From: Carnegiea gigantea
Lineage: Eukaryota; Streptophyta; Magnoliopsida; Caryophyllales; Cactaceae
Direction of reading: 5' to 3'
Length of the DNA: 64,000 nucleotides
Assembly (NCBI GenBank): GCA_029747015.1
Contig: JAKOGI010000084.1
Coordinates: 951,001 to 1,015,000 of the forward strand
A program made the position numbers and the translations under genes. The notes beneath the pieces were generated by a model. The model was not told where the DNA came from. It made no database searches and saw nothing but the letters and a program-made list of their open reading frames with translations. Positions 35,544 to 46,768 of the stretch are shown here, piece by piece; position 1 is the first letter of the stretch; each line of letters opens with the position of its first letter.

Positions 35544-38499
35544 CAAATAAATATAGTAACAACGTAATAATAATAATAAGGTAAGTTATGTATATAAAAA
35601 GAGAGTGAGACATTACTCAAAAATGAAAATATTTCAACCAAATTTTACACCTAAAAGATATACAATTTCATTTATCAAGTTTAGCCAAAAATATTAATTC
35701 AATTATCTATATATGTATATATGTAATGAAAAAAAAATGAAATGGTGAGGATAGATTTGAGAAAAATCTAGAAAAGAATTAGGTGTCAACAAATAAAGGA
35801 TAGGGAGAGAAAGGAAAAACAAATTAGTTAAACCTTAAACTAAACACCCAAATTAAAACAAGCAAAAAAAAAAAAAAAGACCCAAAACCCCCAACCGCCT
35901 TTCTCTGCCTTACAGAACCGAACACCCCCATCTGCTCTCTTTTTTCGCCCCTTCTCTGCTCGTTTCCGCCACCGTTTGCCGATCATCCGATGCCAACGTC
36001 GCCGCAACCCACCGCCGCCAGTCCCTGCCCTCCAACCGCCCTCTTTCTTCACCCCCTGGTGTGTGTTAAGGTGGGTTGAGAGGTGAAACCCTAACTATCC
36101 CTTATTTCAATTTTTGATCTTTTGTGCTTGAATTTTGGTAGTAAATGGTGTAATTAACATTGATGAGCATTTATTGTAAATTTCTTGGATTATTGTGGAT
36201 GTTTGGATTGAGATGTGAAGTGGGAGAATTAGGGAGAGTGCGGCGATGAGGGGTTGTGGGATTGGATGAAAAACTAGGCTTGTTTATGTTGCTTTAATTG
36301 TATTTAGATTAATTTTAACTAACATTTGAATGAGGTTAATGGGTTATGGATGTATTGGATAGGTATGGGGTTGCCATGGATGTAGTGGGTTGGAGCTTAG
36401 GGTTGGCTAAAACTCAAATTTAATTGTGTTGCCTTGATGATTTTACATGGGAAATTTAGTGATGTTCGAGTGGAAAATTAGAGGTGTATGCATGTGGGTG
36501 TGATCTTATCATGGATATGAGGGTTTAGGGTTGATGGCTTGAGTGATGGTTAACCTAATTATATCAAGTTATTAGTGTTTAAATGAGCTAAGTGGTAATT
36601 AAATAGAGATATATGTGTATATATATGTATAAGGTTAAGGTGTGTGTTAATTTATGACCATGACTTGCATCACTTGTTGATTAGGGATGTGGTTGAATAT
36701 AAGAAATGCAAGCTTGATTATGGTTGATTCGGTGGTTTCAAGTGAATTATAATGAATATTTCCATGAAATTATTGGAAATTTAGAGTTATAATTTTGTAT
36801 ATTGGGGGGTGTGAACTATTGTCATGAGTGGGTGAGATGGGGTTAGATGATGGGTGAAGGTTTGGCTTATTGGGAGTGCTCTAATGATGTTAAGTGTGCC
36901 TTTGGCAATAATTGAGTAAAAGAAAGAAATATATGTATGTGTATAGCATGAGTTAATTGTTATGTAAGAAAGAGAAGGAGAAAGGAATAAGTACTTTTAT
37001 GAGTGTAGTTATTAACATAATATGCACATGTGGTTTTATTTCACTAATGAATAATTGTATGATTGGAACTCAACTTGAACTTGGAGCCATGTTCATGACG
37101 TCGTCTTAAATCATATCGCAATCTAAAGTTGAATGGCTAACGACGATTCATTAGAGAGAAAAGCAATAATTGTAATAATATCGTTAATAACAATTATTGT
37201 AAAAATAGCCACAATTCTAACAATAACAATAGTAATAATAATGATTAATAATGTCATTAATTTTAATAAGTGGGAAGAAATAACATGGTTAACAAGCTTC
37301 CCATAATAATTCAAATGGTATTGGCGATAACGTCGTTAATCACAAACTCAAGATGAGTAACACCATTATGTCACTATAACATGTATTAAAAGATCGTTGG
37401 CCGTGTGAAGGAGAGAAACAAAAACAAATAAGATAGAACCAAATTAAGTTGAAAATAAATGTTATACTAATAATAAAAAGATAAGTCGAGGGAATTTGAA
37501 TTATTTATTAAGTCAATAAATGTAATAAAACTTCTTAATCTTGCACTAATCGCAAAAAATTACTTACTTGGAGTAGAACTGAGACCACCTCTATCGCTTC
37601 AAGCTGCCAATAAATGATTTTAAGTAAAACGGAGAGAGATTCTCAAAGACCAAGTACGTACATTATCTGTACTCTTCAAAAACTCACATGTTTATCAAAC
37701 TACGCAAAATTAATGTGATACTCTTATAATGAATCATTTTATGCAATGTTTTGTCACCTAAGCAAACAGCCTATCAATTATCAATCATCAGGGCTTATGC
37801 CCTTTAACTTACCCACGCGGTTGCAATTCAGGCTTTCCGATCGACCTGAGAGGTGTGCACCTATCTCAAGATCGCTGCAGACCTCAACAGGAGTCCACTT
37901 CCAGATAATAACTGCCAATTCAACTTTACTTATGCATTCTTCGTCTCCTGTTTGCAAAACAAAGTGTTTTGAAATGCGAGCGCCCAACTAGTTAAACTCA
38001 AAGCTGATTTTACTGCATAGGGATGTACGTGCTGAACTTCGGCTCATATTTCAAATGTTTTTATGTTTTCTGTTTTAGGAAATGGATCAGAGAACAACCA
38101 TCTTTCTGGCAAACCAGAGAGTAGGAAGAAGCGAAAGAGAGTTATAATTCCTTTGCTAAGGACTCGCTAGCTAAACACTCACAGTGATTTATAAGCTAGC
38201 ACCCTTAGGAACATGTTGGTTGTATAATCTTTTGGATGTGATGATTGCTAGTATTTGGTAATCATACGCTGAGTTATCGGATGTATCATGAATTGTATGA
38301 ATGGTTAAATGTATGTTGTTCCAGATAGCTGGTGAATCAGGTAGTTACGTGGGTAACACGACGCTACAGGTAAACTCAGTTAGCCTTGTTCCATTACAGA
38401 ACGGCGGTGATACCCCCAATCAAAAGACTTCCGCTGTCAATTAATAGTAAATAAGTAATTAGTTAGAATAATAAGGCATTAGGGATTGGGGGTGTGACA
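35229..38499 (+). repeat. 3' LTR of Tekay-like element
   Basis: 3,271 bp, starting TGTGATGGCCC and ending GGTGTGACA. At the site where the 5' LTR has (GAA)n, this copy has (AAT)n (35,480-35,541). Confidence 0.9.
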
Positions 38500-38504
38500 G
38501 ATTC
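38500..38504. repeat. target-site duplication GATTC (right)
   Basis: Perfect match to 14389-14393. Confidence 0.9.
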
Positions 38505-38760
38505 TGCATGTGAACATTATGAGAAAGCTCCTTGAGAAAGTAGGCCGTTCGCTGAACGAATGTGAGGATTCCATTGAGCGCATTGAGGGATCCATTTGGG
38601 CATCAGACTCTTTCGATGAGTTCAAGGAGTCTTGGGGGAGATACTAGAGGAATTTCATCTAATCGATAACGAGTGGTTGCACCAAATATATAAGAGTCGG
38701 AACCTTTGGGTGCATGTTTACTTTAAAGAGGACTTATTGGGGGCATCTTGAGGATAACGT
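38505..38760 (+). pseudogene. FAR1/FRS-type protein, continuation
   Basis: Continues the FAR1-like reading cut at 14,393. The next words are F-C-M-stop-T-L/M-R-K-like, then KLLEKVGRSLNECEDSIERI, GSIWASDSFDEFKESWG and, after stops and frame shifts, NEWLHQIYKSRNLWVHVYFK. This matches the part of FHY3/FRS proteins after the DDE region (HR-C-WHI...W...F...W...Y). Similarity fades after about 38,760, so the C-terminal SWIM region is missing. Confidence 0.75.
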
Positions 38761-38924
38761 CGGGTTCCAAGAGTCAAAATTCTATGTTCGATTCTCTAAT
38801 ATGTCCCAGTCTCAATCTAGTAGAATTTTGGGCCCGGTTTGGGAGCAAGGGGTGTCAATTGACACCCCAACTTTTTAGGGAAAAAATTTTAATATTGGAA
38901 TTTTCGGAAAGAAAAAGAAAAAGT
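38761..38924. other. non-coding spacer
   Basis: Contains the small palindrome GGGTGTCAATTGACACCC at about 38,850-38,868. No gene. Confidence 0.4.
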
Positions 38925-39244
38925 TATATATATTATTTAGTTTGCGTACAAAGCAGGAAGCAGCCAGTGCTCCAATGGTATCAAGCGCTTGGATGTTGCA
39001 TGTTTAGGAGGGGTAGGCCATTTGTTCAAGTTAGTACAACTGTAGTTTTGTGGCTCTTTCTTAAATAAGAGACATATTGTTTGTCTATATATTATTTAGT
39101 TTGCATAAAGAGTAGGAAGCGCCTAGTGCTTGAGTGATGTGAGGATCTTCGATGTTGCCTGTGTAAGGGTGCAGGTCGCGTGTTCGAGTTAGTATAACTG
39201 CAATTGTATAGTTTTTTTTAAAATAAAATACATATTGTTTACTT
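38925..39244 (+). repeat. two tandem ~160-bp units, possibly tRNA-derived SINE-like
   Basis: TATATATTATTTAGTTTGC starts a unit near 38,925 and again at 39,085. Both units run on through GCAGGAAGC/GTAGGAAGC, a GATGTTGC block, GTTCAAGTTAGTA or GTTCGAGTTAGTA, and end GACATATTGTTT or TACATATTGTTT. The GTTC(A/G)A block resembles a pol III B box and the upstream block an A box. No clear target duplication was found. Confidence 0.4.
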
Positions 39245-39590
39245 ACATATTTTGTGTTATAAAAAAATGCGATAGAAAATGTTTTAAAAAATTAGAGCGC
39301 AGTTTAGACAAACATTATTTATACTGTCTCGTAGAGTTCGACACCCCAGGGTTTTAACCCTGACTCCACCACTAGTTCTAGGTGGAGCCAAATTTTCAGT
39401 AACTAGTAAATAGTTCATCACTACAAAGATTAACTTCCAAGTTTTAATAGCTATAATTATATTTCATCTGTAACTAATTAAAAACGAAATGGGATATTTC
39501 ACATGTAATCCCAAATTTATATTCTTTCATATCCTAGACCTATGGAATGATTATGCGATAGAACTTGATACAGTTAGCAATGCCCTTTTC
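39245..39590. other. non-coding spacer left of triplet array
   Basis: AT-rich DNA. It contains GGGTTTTAACCCTGACTCCAC near 39,350, a phrase I associate only with generic plant repeats. No gene. Confidence 0.35.
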
Positions 39591-39625
39591 TATTATTATT
39601 ATTGTTATTGTTGTTGTCGTTGTCG

Positions 39626-39656
<31 letters not shown>

Positions 39657-39674
39657 CATCGTTGTCGTCGTCGT

Positions 39675-39738
<64 letters not shown>

Positions 39739-39836
39739 ATTGTTATTGTTGTTGTCATTGTTGTTGTTGTCGTCGTCGTCGTCGTCGTCGTCGTTATTGC
39801 TATTGCTATTGTTGTTGTTGTTATTGTTGTTGTTGC

Positions 39837-39893
<57 letters not shown>
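39591..39893. repeat. degenerate trinucleotide array (ATT/GTT/GTC)n
   Basis: About 300 bp of strictly triplet-phased sequence. It runs from TATTATTATTG through GTT and GTC blocks to a pure ATT tail. The long open frames across it are artefacts of the absence of stop triplets. It directly abuts the minus-strand pararetrovirus unit. Confidence 0.9.
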
Positions 39894-40010
39894 GAATAAT
39901 TAACTTTTTGGTACATTGAGGTTTGGTATAATGATTTTCGAAACCTACTTTTTTAGATAAAAATTTCTCGGACTATGCAGATTGGGGTAATTAATTTTTT
40001 GGGGACAAAC
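39894..40010 (+). repeat. terminal inverted region of unit A, left
   Basis: Reads GAATAATTAACTTTTTGG, then TACATTGAGGTTTGGTATAA. It aligns by eye (about 65-70%) with the reverse complement of 46,940-47,054 and with both ends of unit B. Confidence 0.6.
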
Positions 40011-40465
40011 ATTTCTATTTCTGACCTTCAACTTTCTAAAATTGCAAATTAGTCCCTAATATCTAAATATGACTATTTTTAGTGTTTTTTCTTCTTATAA
40101 TGACTTTACTGGTACTAGTTATCACAATCTACTACTTATATCCTAAATATTATATTTTTTGTGATTAGGGGCCCGCCATACTTAGCAAAATAATTTAAAC
40201 TTAATTAGAGGGCTTCGACTGCTACTTGAACTTAGTCGGCGCTGGACTCCGGCGTGCCTCTAGCTTCCGGTTTACAGAGATTGGTAATCTCAATCCCACC
40301 TTCCTTAGATTAGACACAGCATAGATTCGTTTCGTTTTCTATCTCGGACCGTAGTTACTAATCAAGTTTTTAATCTTTTTCGAGGATGGTGGAATTTTAA
40401 CCAAGAAATTATAATATTTAAGACATAAGGTTCGATTGAATAACGTTCTCTACTAGGAAACTTCT

Positions 40466-40471
40466 TTTATT
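40466..40471 (-). terminator. AATAAA polyadenylation signal of unit A
   Basis: AATAAA on the minus strand lies about 155 bp after the TATA box. Caulimovirids keep the pregenomic poly(A) signal shortly after the RNA start so that full-length RNA is terminally redundant. In unit B the same place reads AATGAA. Confidence 0.6.
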
Positions 40472-40621
40472 GAAAGTTTGAAAGTAGAAATATTACAATA
40501 GAAAGCTTTGAAGAGGGATTTAAGTTAAGATCACTAGAGACTCATAGAGAAATGGAGAATCCCAACTTTTCTTTTACTCAAGAATACTCAAATGACGGTG
40601 TCCCCCCTCAGCACTCGACTT

Positions 40622-40700
40622 CCCCTTTTTATAGAGGATTTGGGGTACATAGGTGGCTCTAATGGCTACAGTACATACTGATTGTTCACATGGCTACAGT
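40622..40700 (-). promoter_or_regulatory. pregenomic RNA promoter of unit A
   Basis: CTCTATAAAAAGGGG on the minus strand (40636-40622) is a strong TATA box. Upstream it is preceded by repeated TGTAGCCAT and GTATGTACTG-type blocks (to about 40,730). Unit B has the same arrangement. By position it corresponds to the 35S-like promoter of the family. Confidence 0.65.
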
Positions 40701-40799
40701 ATGTACTGACGGCTATAGTACACTACTTTATTTTACAAACCAGACACTTGTAAATATAGTATAATAATGGGGCAGTTACTTTTCAGAACTTTTAATGAT

Positions 40800-41960
40800 G
40801 ATAAGAGTAGTCATCATTATTGAGATTCTGTATACCTTCATCTCCAATTATATTTTCCAAACCATTATTATCTAGATAATCATCAAAATCTTCATCTAAT
40901 TGAAGATGCTCTGGATCTCATTTCTCAAATAACTCAAGAAGATATTTCTTTCCTTTTTCGATTAGAACTTTCCAGCTCCCACATCAAATAGATAATCAAA
41001 GATGTCTTCTGAGACTACTCCTTCCACCTTCATGTATTCTTTAAACTCATTGTCATAGGCGAAAGTGGTATTTCTACAATGCATTAACGTTTTTCCTTGT
41101 TCAATTAATGCTCAACATTGATGATAAATGTTGAAAAATCCAATGGCTCTTGCTAATGCAGGATCAGTAACTAGATGCATCGGTCATTCAGAAACCCAAT
41201 TTTGTCGTTGGTCATTGCGATTGTCGTATTCAACAATTTGAATAAGATAATGGGCTGGCTTGGCTTTCCCATTTTCGTATTCGATTAACGCGCTACATAC
41301 TTCCAAGTTTAGGCATCTTCGAACTTGAATTTTTATTGGGCCATCAGGAGATGTAAGAATCCAATGGATCATTCTAAACATGCATTGTTGAAATTTTGTT
41401 AATTTTGAGAAAAATGACGAATTGGGATCAGGGATTTCTATCAAGTAGAGCACCATCCCGTATTCCCAGGCTTTAAATACACAAGGTCATTTGGAGATAA
41501 TGAATTTGCCGGAAAACTAACACCATCGACTCTAGATTTGTTAGGAAAATAGGTCGTTGTACCCCAAGAATCCCAAATATCATAGGAATAATAATGATAA
41601 AAGTCGATGCTAGCTACATGCCACTCATTGAACCATTTTTCTCGAACATGAGAACTTATTTTTTCTTGGATATCATGAGAACACTGAAGGTAACTAACTT
41701 ATAACTCTAGAAGCGAAAATCTTTGGGCTATTAGGTAGGCAGTAGATAGTAAACCAAAATGTGATCTACTTTTTGTATGGAATTCCAGGTTATCGATAAG
41801 GATTTTAGTAGAAGGCATAACCCGTTCTAGTAGGAATGGGATTTCAGTAAGGATTTCCTCCTTTCTGCCAGGAGGTCGGCTTTGATAACCACCATTGGTG
41901 AATTCTCAAATTAGACTGTCTGCTAGAGAGTTCTTCGATCCCTATATATGTTCAATAAAG
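40800..41960 (-). pseudogene. unassigned region downstream of RNase H (unit A)
   Basis: About 1.1 kb of decayed coding sequence present in both units. Readable words include DSLAD near 41,930, SHVREKWFNEWHVAS, FPANSLS and an acidic end with DFDDYLD and IIGDEGIQNLN. It is open for 90 codons at 41,184-41,456. The position matches the 3' ORF or polyprotein tail of caulimovirids (transactivator position in some genera), but I see no motif that would prove this. Confidence 0.5.
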
Positions 41961-42430
41961 AAGGAAAACTAGTTAAGCCATAATTGCCATAGGAGATGTT
42001 GCCCTTGCGCTTGCGTGTTTAATAAATTCTTTTTCACAAAACCAAGTATTCCTTTGCAATTAGTTCGAATAAGAAAAGATTTTGGGGCTAAAAAGATTAG
42101 GAAATTTTCAATTCCCCTTATAACTGCAAGGATTTCTTTTTCGATCGTAATGGTTGCATTATGCTTTATTAAAACTTCCACTGCAATATTTGCATAGTTT
42201 TTCACCTGTTTTGATTTTGAGTACTGTGCTCCAATGCTCATTGCTGGCATCTGTCTCAAGAACTAAATCATCTCCTTCATTAGGCAACTTAAGAACAGGA
42301 AGATTTTTGCACATCTTTTTAAAGTTTTGAACAATCTTTATATCATTAATGGTCCATGTCCAATTTACTTCTTTATTGAGTTTCTGCTGCAATGGTTTTC
42401 TTAGTTTAGCTAAATCTTTAATAAAGCCTA
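41961..42430 (-). pseudogene. caulimovirid RNase H (unit A)
   Basis: Reads VLETDASNEHWSTVLKI, then YCSGSFNKAE and IEKEILAVIRGIENF, the Asp and Glu positions of pararetroviral RNase H, and FLIRTNCKGILGFV. A frame shift separates the first and second parts near 42,170. Confidence 0.8.
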
Positions 42431-43340
42431 AAGCATAGGTAAGGCATGCAACAAATCTTTCTAGCTGTTTCCTATCTTCAATCTTTTCAGGAAAATTTTC
42501 TATTTTTTTCAGAATATGCTTTTATAGAGTAATTTATCCAGCCTTTATTTCTAGGCCTAAGAATTCAATTTCTTGTTCAGCATAAATACACTTGTTCTTT
42601 CCAAGTATGATACCATGATCAATGCATTTCTAGGTGACAGCTAAGAGATTATCTTTGTGCTGTTCTAAGGTTTTGAAAAAGATAAGAATATCATCAACAT
42701 AAACTAAATAACAGTGATTAAGATCTTTAAAGATGTTATCCATTCTTCTTTGAAATATTTGAGGTACATTTTTAAGACCAAATGACAGTACTCTCTATTC
42801 ATAATGTTCTCGTGAGACACTAAATGCAGTTACAGGAATACTTTTCTCATCCATTTTTATCTGCCAATATTCCCTTTTGCAATCCATTTTTAAGAACAAA
42901 GAGGGTCCTTGAATTCTGTTGGAAAGGACTGTTTTGTTAGGAATATAATAACCATCAAAGACAGTATTATCATTAAGTATTTTATAATTGATCACCATTC
43001 TTGCTTTTCCTCTTTTTTCTTCTACATAATTTCTTACCATGAAAGCAGGAGTAGTGTGAGGACTCTTGCTATTCCTGATTAATCCTTTATCCAGAAATTC
43101 TTTAATTTGTTTATCAAATTCTTGGATATCCTGGTTTGTGTACATCATTTGTTTGACTCGGATAATAGTATGGGGATTTATCAAAGTGATTTTAGCAAAT
43201 GTTTCATCTTTATCCCAAAATTTTAGAGGATTATTAGAGTAGAGTTCTTTACATAATTTTTCTTGTTGTTTAACAATCTGTTCTTTAATAGATAACTCAA
43301 GCAATGAGATTGTCAGTGCTACCTCTCGTTGTGCAGGCAT
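42431..43340 (-). pseudogene. caulimovirid reverse transcriptase (unit A)
   Basis: The first half is open (43,340-42,795): KEFLDKGLIRNSKSPHTTPA, then ARMVINYKILND and LKMDCKREYWQIKMDE. After stops it continues LSFGLKN, QIFQRRMDNIF and YVDDILIFF, the Y-x-DD active site at about 42,689-42,703. The word pattern is that of Caulimoviridae, not of Ty3 elements. Several stops lie downstream of the active site. Confidence 0.85.
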
Positions 43341-43379
43341 TACATTCTCACCACGCTGGCTGCATGTAAAATCAATTCT

Positions 43380-44018
43380 CTAATGAGTGTAAGCCTTACT
43401 TAATTTTTTAATAGGAACTGAGTGACCATTAATTGTGAATATTATCTGGTTTACGATCTGTGTACATGAAGAATATAATCTCTGAAAATTATTTCTAATA
43501 ATCATGTCATGAGAGGGTTGATCAGTAGCCCATAGAATTAGTATAATGCATTGGACTCCTTCTAATTCTATGGATAACCCTTCTATTGCTTCATTATGGC
43601 TCATAATACTACTATCAGCTATCCTTACTTGTAAAAGATTTTTGGCTTTTTTCTACATGAATTGTGGAAATAATGTTCTTTTTTCAAAGCATACAGAATA
43701 GCCACCATCTATATAGGCGCATAATTCATATTTATTATATCCCTCTAAACAGACTTTTATCGGAATATAGATGCTATTAGGATTTATATTGGTAGCTTCA
43801 TAGCAAATCTCCATAGTAATATTTTTGACTAATTCATCTTCATAAATCATATCACTGACTGTTCTTGTTTTGTATCCAAAGACCTTTCTATCTAGATTGA
43901 GTCTTGCTGATTCAAAACTCATTCTACTTATTTCACTAGATATACTAATTGCATCATTTTCTTTAAGCTCTTCTTTAGTTGATGAAGATCCTTCTCCCCA
44001 ATATGATCTTGTACTCAT
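43380..44018 (-). pseudogene. caulimovirid aspartic protease region (unit A)
   Basis: An open stretch (44,018-43,653) runs through SRMSFESARLNLDRKVFGYK to VCLEGYNKYELCAYIDGGYS, where the active-site Asp is visible in an altered D-G-G context (family D-S/T-G). The following frame (43,604-43,380) covers the rest of the domain. Unit B has the homologous region at 53,207-53,830. Confidence 0.7.
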
Positions 44019-44243
44019 GCTTCTTAGTAATTGAGGTTTAATAGTGATTTTGCCTTCTTCATCAATTTTTATTATCTTTTTCTTATTGATCTTTGTGGGG
44101 TTGGCAAAGCTAGATATCCATGAATGATCAATCTTTATCTCTTGTGGATATTGGATTTAATCCTCTGAATTTTTTGCATAGGGATAGGGCTCTCAAATTT
44201 TTTTGCCTTTATCATGGTGACCTTAGTCTTTGGATCTATAGTA

Positions 44244-44590
44244 TTATCTAATTTGTAGAAAATTTTTTAGAATATTTTTAATGGATATCCTCCCCTTTTC
44301 ATGTCCATTCCAACTTTTTATCTTAAAGAATAGGAAGTTTTTAGGAAACTCATCTTTTAGGCTTACATAATATCCAAGTCTACAATTAAACCCTATAGAT
44401 CCATTACATAAGTTAGTCTTTATTTCTATGATAATTTGATTATTGAACTTGGTATGCCTAATATCACATAGGAAAGCATAGATATCAATACCCATACCAT
44501 AATACTGTAATGGAGTAATTTGACTTGGACACTTCTAACATGGATATATCTATACTTTCTATCTTTGTTATATTTAAGGATATTTTTTCA
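44244..44590 (-). pseudogene. caulimovirid movement protein core (unit A)
   Basis: Reads GIDIYAFLCDIRHTKFNNQI, then TNLCNGSIGFNC and YYVSLKDEFPKNF. The D-x-R, conserved Gly and YY-SL-D pattern fits 30K-superfamily movement proteins of caulimovirids, which form tubules through plasmodesmata. It lies downstream of the coat protein. Frame breaks lie at both sides. Confidence 0.65.
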
Positions 44591-45040
44591 ATTAATGAGA
44601 TTAACTTCTCCCACATCATACTCACAATCTTTGATTTCTAGATCTCTTTCCATCATTTCACATGCATATTTGCTTTTTAATTGAAAGATAAATTTTTTAT
44701 AGATCATGTCTTTCTGGACTATAGGAAGAACCCAATCTCCTTTGACTTCTTCATTATCATTGTCCATAACAAACTCTTCTCCTTGAAGATTACCAAGACT
44801 AATTGAGCCACTTTCCATCATATGACTTGTTTCTTCATAATCACTTTCTTTGTATTCATTGTCCATTATAATTTCAACAATCCCTTTGTTGTTACTTAAG
44901 GCCAAGTCTAATCCCTCGTCTTCACTAAGCTCAATATAATCTAGACTTCCCAAGGTTTCGATAAGCTTATTATTCTTCCTATTTTTGCATTCATTAGCAT
45001 AATGCCCTACTTCTCCGCATGCCTAATATTTGCAGTTATT
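44588..45040 (-). pseudogene. coat protein zinc knuckle and acidic linker (unit A)
   Basis: A Cys/His cluster ending CGEVGHYANEC is at about 44,985-45,036, preceded by a lysine/arginine-rich stretch. This is the caulimovirid coat-protein RNA-binding knuckle. A TAG stop interrupts it between the first and second Cys. The open stretch after it (44,953-44,588) is strongly acidic (LSEDEGLDLAL) and links to the movement protein. Confidence 0.75.
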
Positions 45041-45748
45041 TTTTCTTGTTGGGCAGTAAGCAACTTTCCTAAAAAATCTATGTTTTTTAGGATTTGATTT
45101 GTTATAATATTTTCTTCTATATTTCTCACCCCTCTGCTTGTTAAAGCTTTTTTTCTTGTAGAATTTTCTTTTCCTTCGCTTTTCAGGTTCCTTTCTCCAT
45201 TGGTGAGGGGAATCCGAGCAAGTTAGGAATTACTTCTTAAGTTTCTTTTGTTTTTGGAGATCAAGACATTAATTATTGACCCATTTTCTTATATACGAGA
45301 TTCTCGAACCAATGGTATCAATGACATCTGCTCGTTCCAGATATGCAATGTATTTTTTATTAACCATGCAATTTATAGAATATGGCAATTTGTCATGGAA
45401 CATACCAAAATTGGTTTCATTTTGCCTAATTTTGTAATAATATTGACTAAATTCAACAATATAATTTTTTAGATATCTTATATCCCATAATTTTATGTTA
45501 TTAATCTTTCTTTGCCATTCTCTTGCTTTTTCTTCGAAATCAAGTTTTGCTTCGATAAATTCAGTTTCAATTTCCTTACATAAATTTTTGAACATAGTAG
45601 TTAGTGTTTCCATCATTCTTAAAGTATTTTTACCATCTTCAGTTAATGAATCATACCAGTTAACTACGGTGCTAGAAAAGTTATGTTCAATATAGTTTAG
45701 GAAGTTTGTCGCAGTCCATATAGTATTTAGGTTTAAAATACTATTCAT
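45041..45748 (-). pseudogene. caulimovirid coat protein (unit A)
   Basis: 160 open codons at 45,748-45,269 read NTIWTATNFLNYIEHNFSS, then VVNWYDSLTEDGK and FSQYYYKIRQNETNF, a capsid-core pattern of the family. A basic region of the KRRKRKFYKKK type follows at about 45,100-45,200. Unit B lacks this whole segment because another element replaces it. Confidence 0.7.
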
Positions 45749-46768
45749 TCCTATTTTTCAGTGCTCAAATATTTCTTCTTTATTACGGGCTCCATCAATA
45801 TTTAAGATATATCCAATTTGGCTAATTGGGGTAAGGCCAATTTCTTCATAGGTTGTGGTTTTCCTTGGGATAAGCCCGAAGGAGAAATTACTTGTACGTC
45901 CTGTTAGAATGTACCTAGGTCTTAAGAGATGAGTATCTCTTCTGGAAGGTTCACCAAATTCTTCAGGCTTAGGAATGACATCGTTAACTAGATTGATATT
46001 TGTTTCATATAAATTGAGTTCTTCTCCAATTTCATTGATCTCATTTTAAACAATTTTTTAATCATATTTTTTTAATCTAATTTTCTTTTAATTTCTTCTA
46101 AAGGTAACACATTAAGATCTTCTAGTTTAATGAGGTTCATCTGCTGATATATTTCTTCTTCTAATAAGATATTATTAGTCGCTTCATTATCATCAAATAA
46201 TACATCATATTTATTACTAATTGCGCCCATGATTTTGTTTAATTCTTCTGAATTCTATTCTTTCTCGAACATATTCTGTAGTTGTTCAAGAGTATATTGG
46301 TTATATACCATCTTCTTCTTCTTTTTCTGTTTTTTCAGCCGATTTTTCACCTAATTTTTCTCCTACTTTTTTTGGGATTTTTATATCGTGTAAAGGAAAA
46401 TGATTTTTTGTTTTTTGGGTTTTGGAAAGGATATTTATGCTGAAATGAAGTACTAATACTAGAAGTAGATTTTTCACTATATCTTACTTTGTTAACAAGA
46501 GAAAAGTGAATTACCGATAATTGTTTCTTAAGCTCCTTGACTTCGATCTTAATTTTAGCCAATTCGACTTTTAATTCTAAAACTATACCAGTAATATAAT
46601 TTAATTGAGGTGCTAGTGGAGAAAGGCCTTTCGATAAGTGAACAATATGTAAATAATTTGGCCTAAGGCAAGTAGGTGATGATTCTAGCCTTAATCACAG
46701 TTAATCACAATTAATTAGTTTAATTAATCATTAATTAGCTTAATTATTTTAATTTATTTTTGGCCACA
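45749..46768 (-). pseudogene. N-terminal ORF region with coiled coil (unit A)
   Basis: A lysine/glutamate-rich heptad-like stretch IKIEVKELKKQLSVIH lies at 46,510-46,562, followed by a basic region. The equivalent start codon of unit B (50,047) is lost here by a one-base deletion. The role may resemble virion-associated proteins of the family. That is inference. Confidence 0.45.

Larger units (their letters stand above)
14394..38499 (+). mobile_element. Ty3/gypsy Tekay/Del-like chromovirus, 24.1 kb including nested insertions
   Basis: Full-length element with two LTRs of about 3.27 kb, a tRNA-iMet primer site right after the 5' LTR, gag-pol on the plus strand, a polypurine tract before the 3' LTR and a 5-bp duplication GATTC. 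Gene order is gag, protease, RT, RNase H, integrase, chromodomain, the chromovirus order. LTR length, primer and chromodomain fit the Tekay/Del clade. Without the nested 12.5-kb element it is 11.6 kb. By hand count the LTRs differ at about 7-9% of positions over some 800 bp. Multiple stops make it inactive. It sits inside the FAR1-like pseudogene. Confidence 0.9.

Noticed and set aside
38840..38870. GGGTGTCAATTGACACCC palindrome as a terminator or TIR
   Set aside because: The phrase is common in plant repeats, and I found no convincing partner end or U-tract.
39489..39903. Long overlapping ORFs in several frames (poly-C/Y, poly-V/I, poly-L)
   Set aside because: They are translations of the degenerate triplet array, which lacks stop triplets; the same applies to 47,023-47,816 on both strands, 14,574-14,789 and 20,208-20,390.
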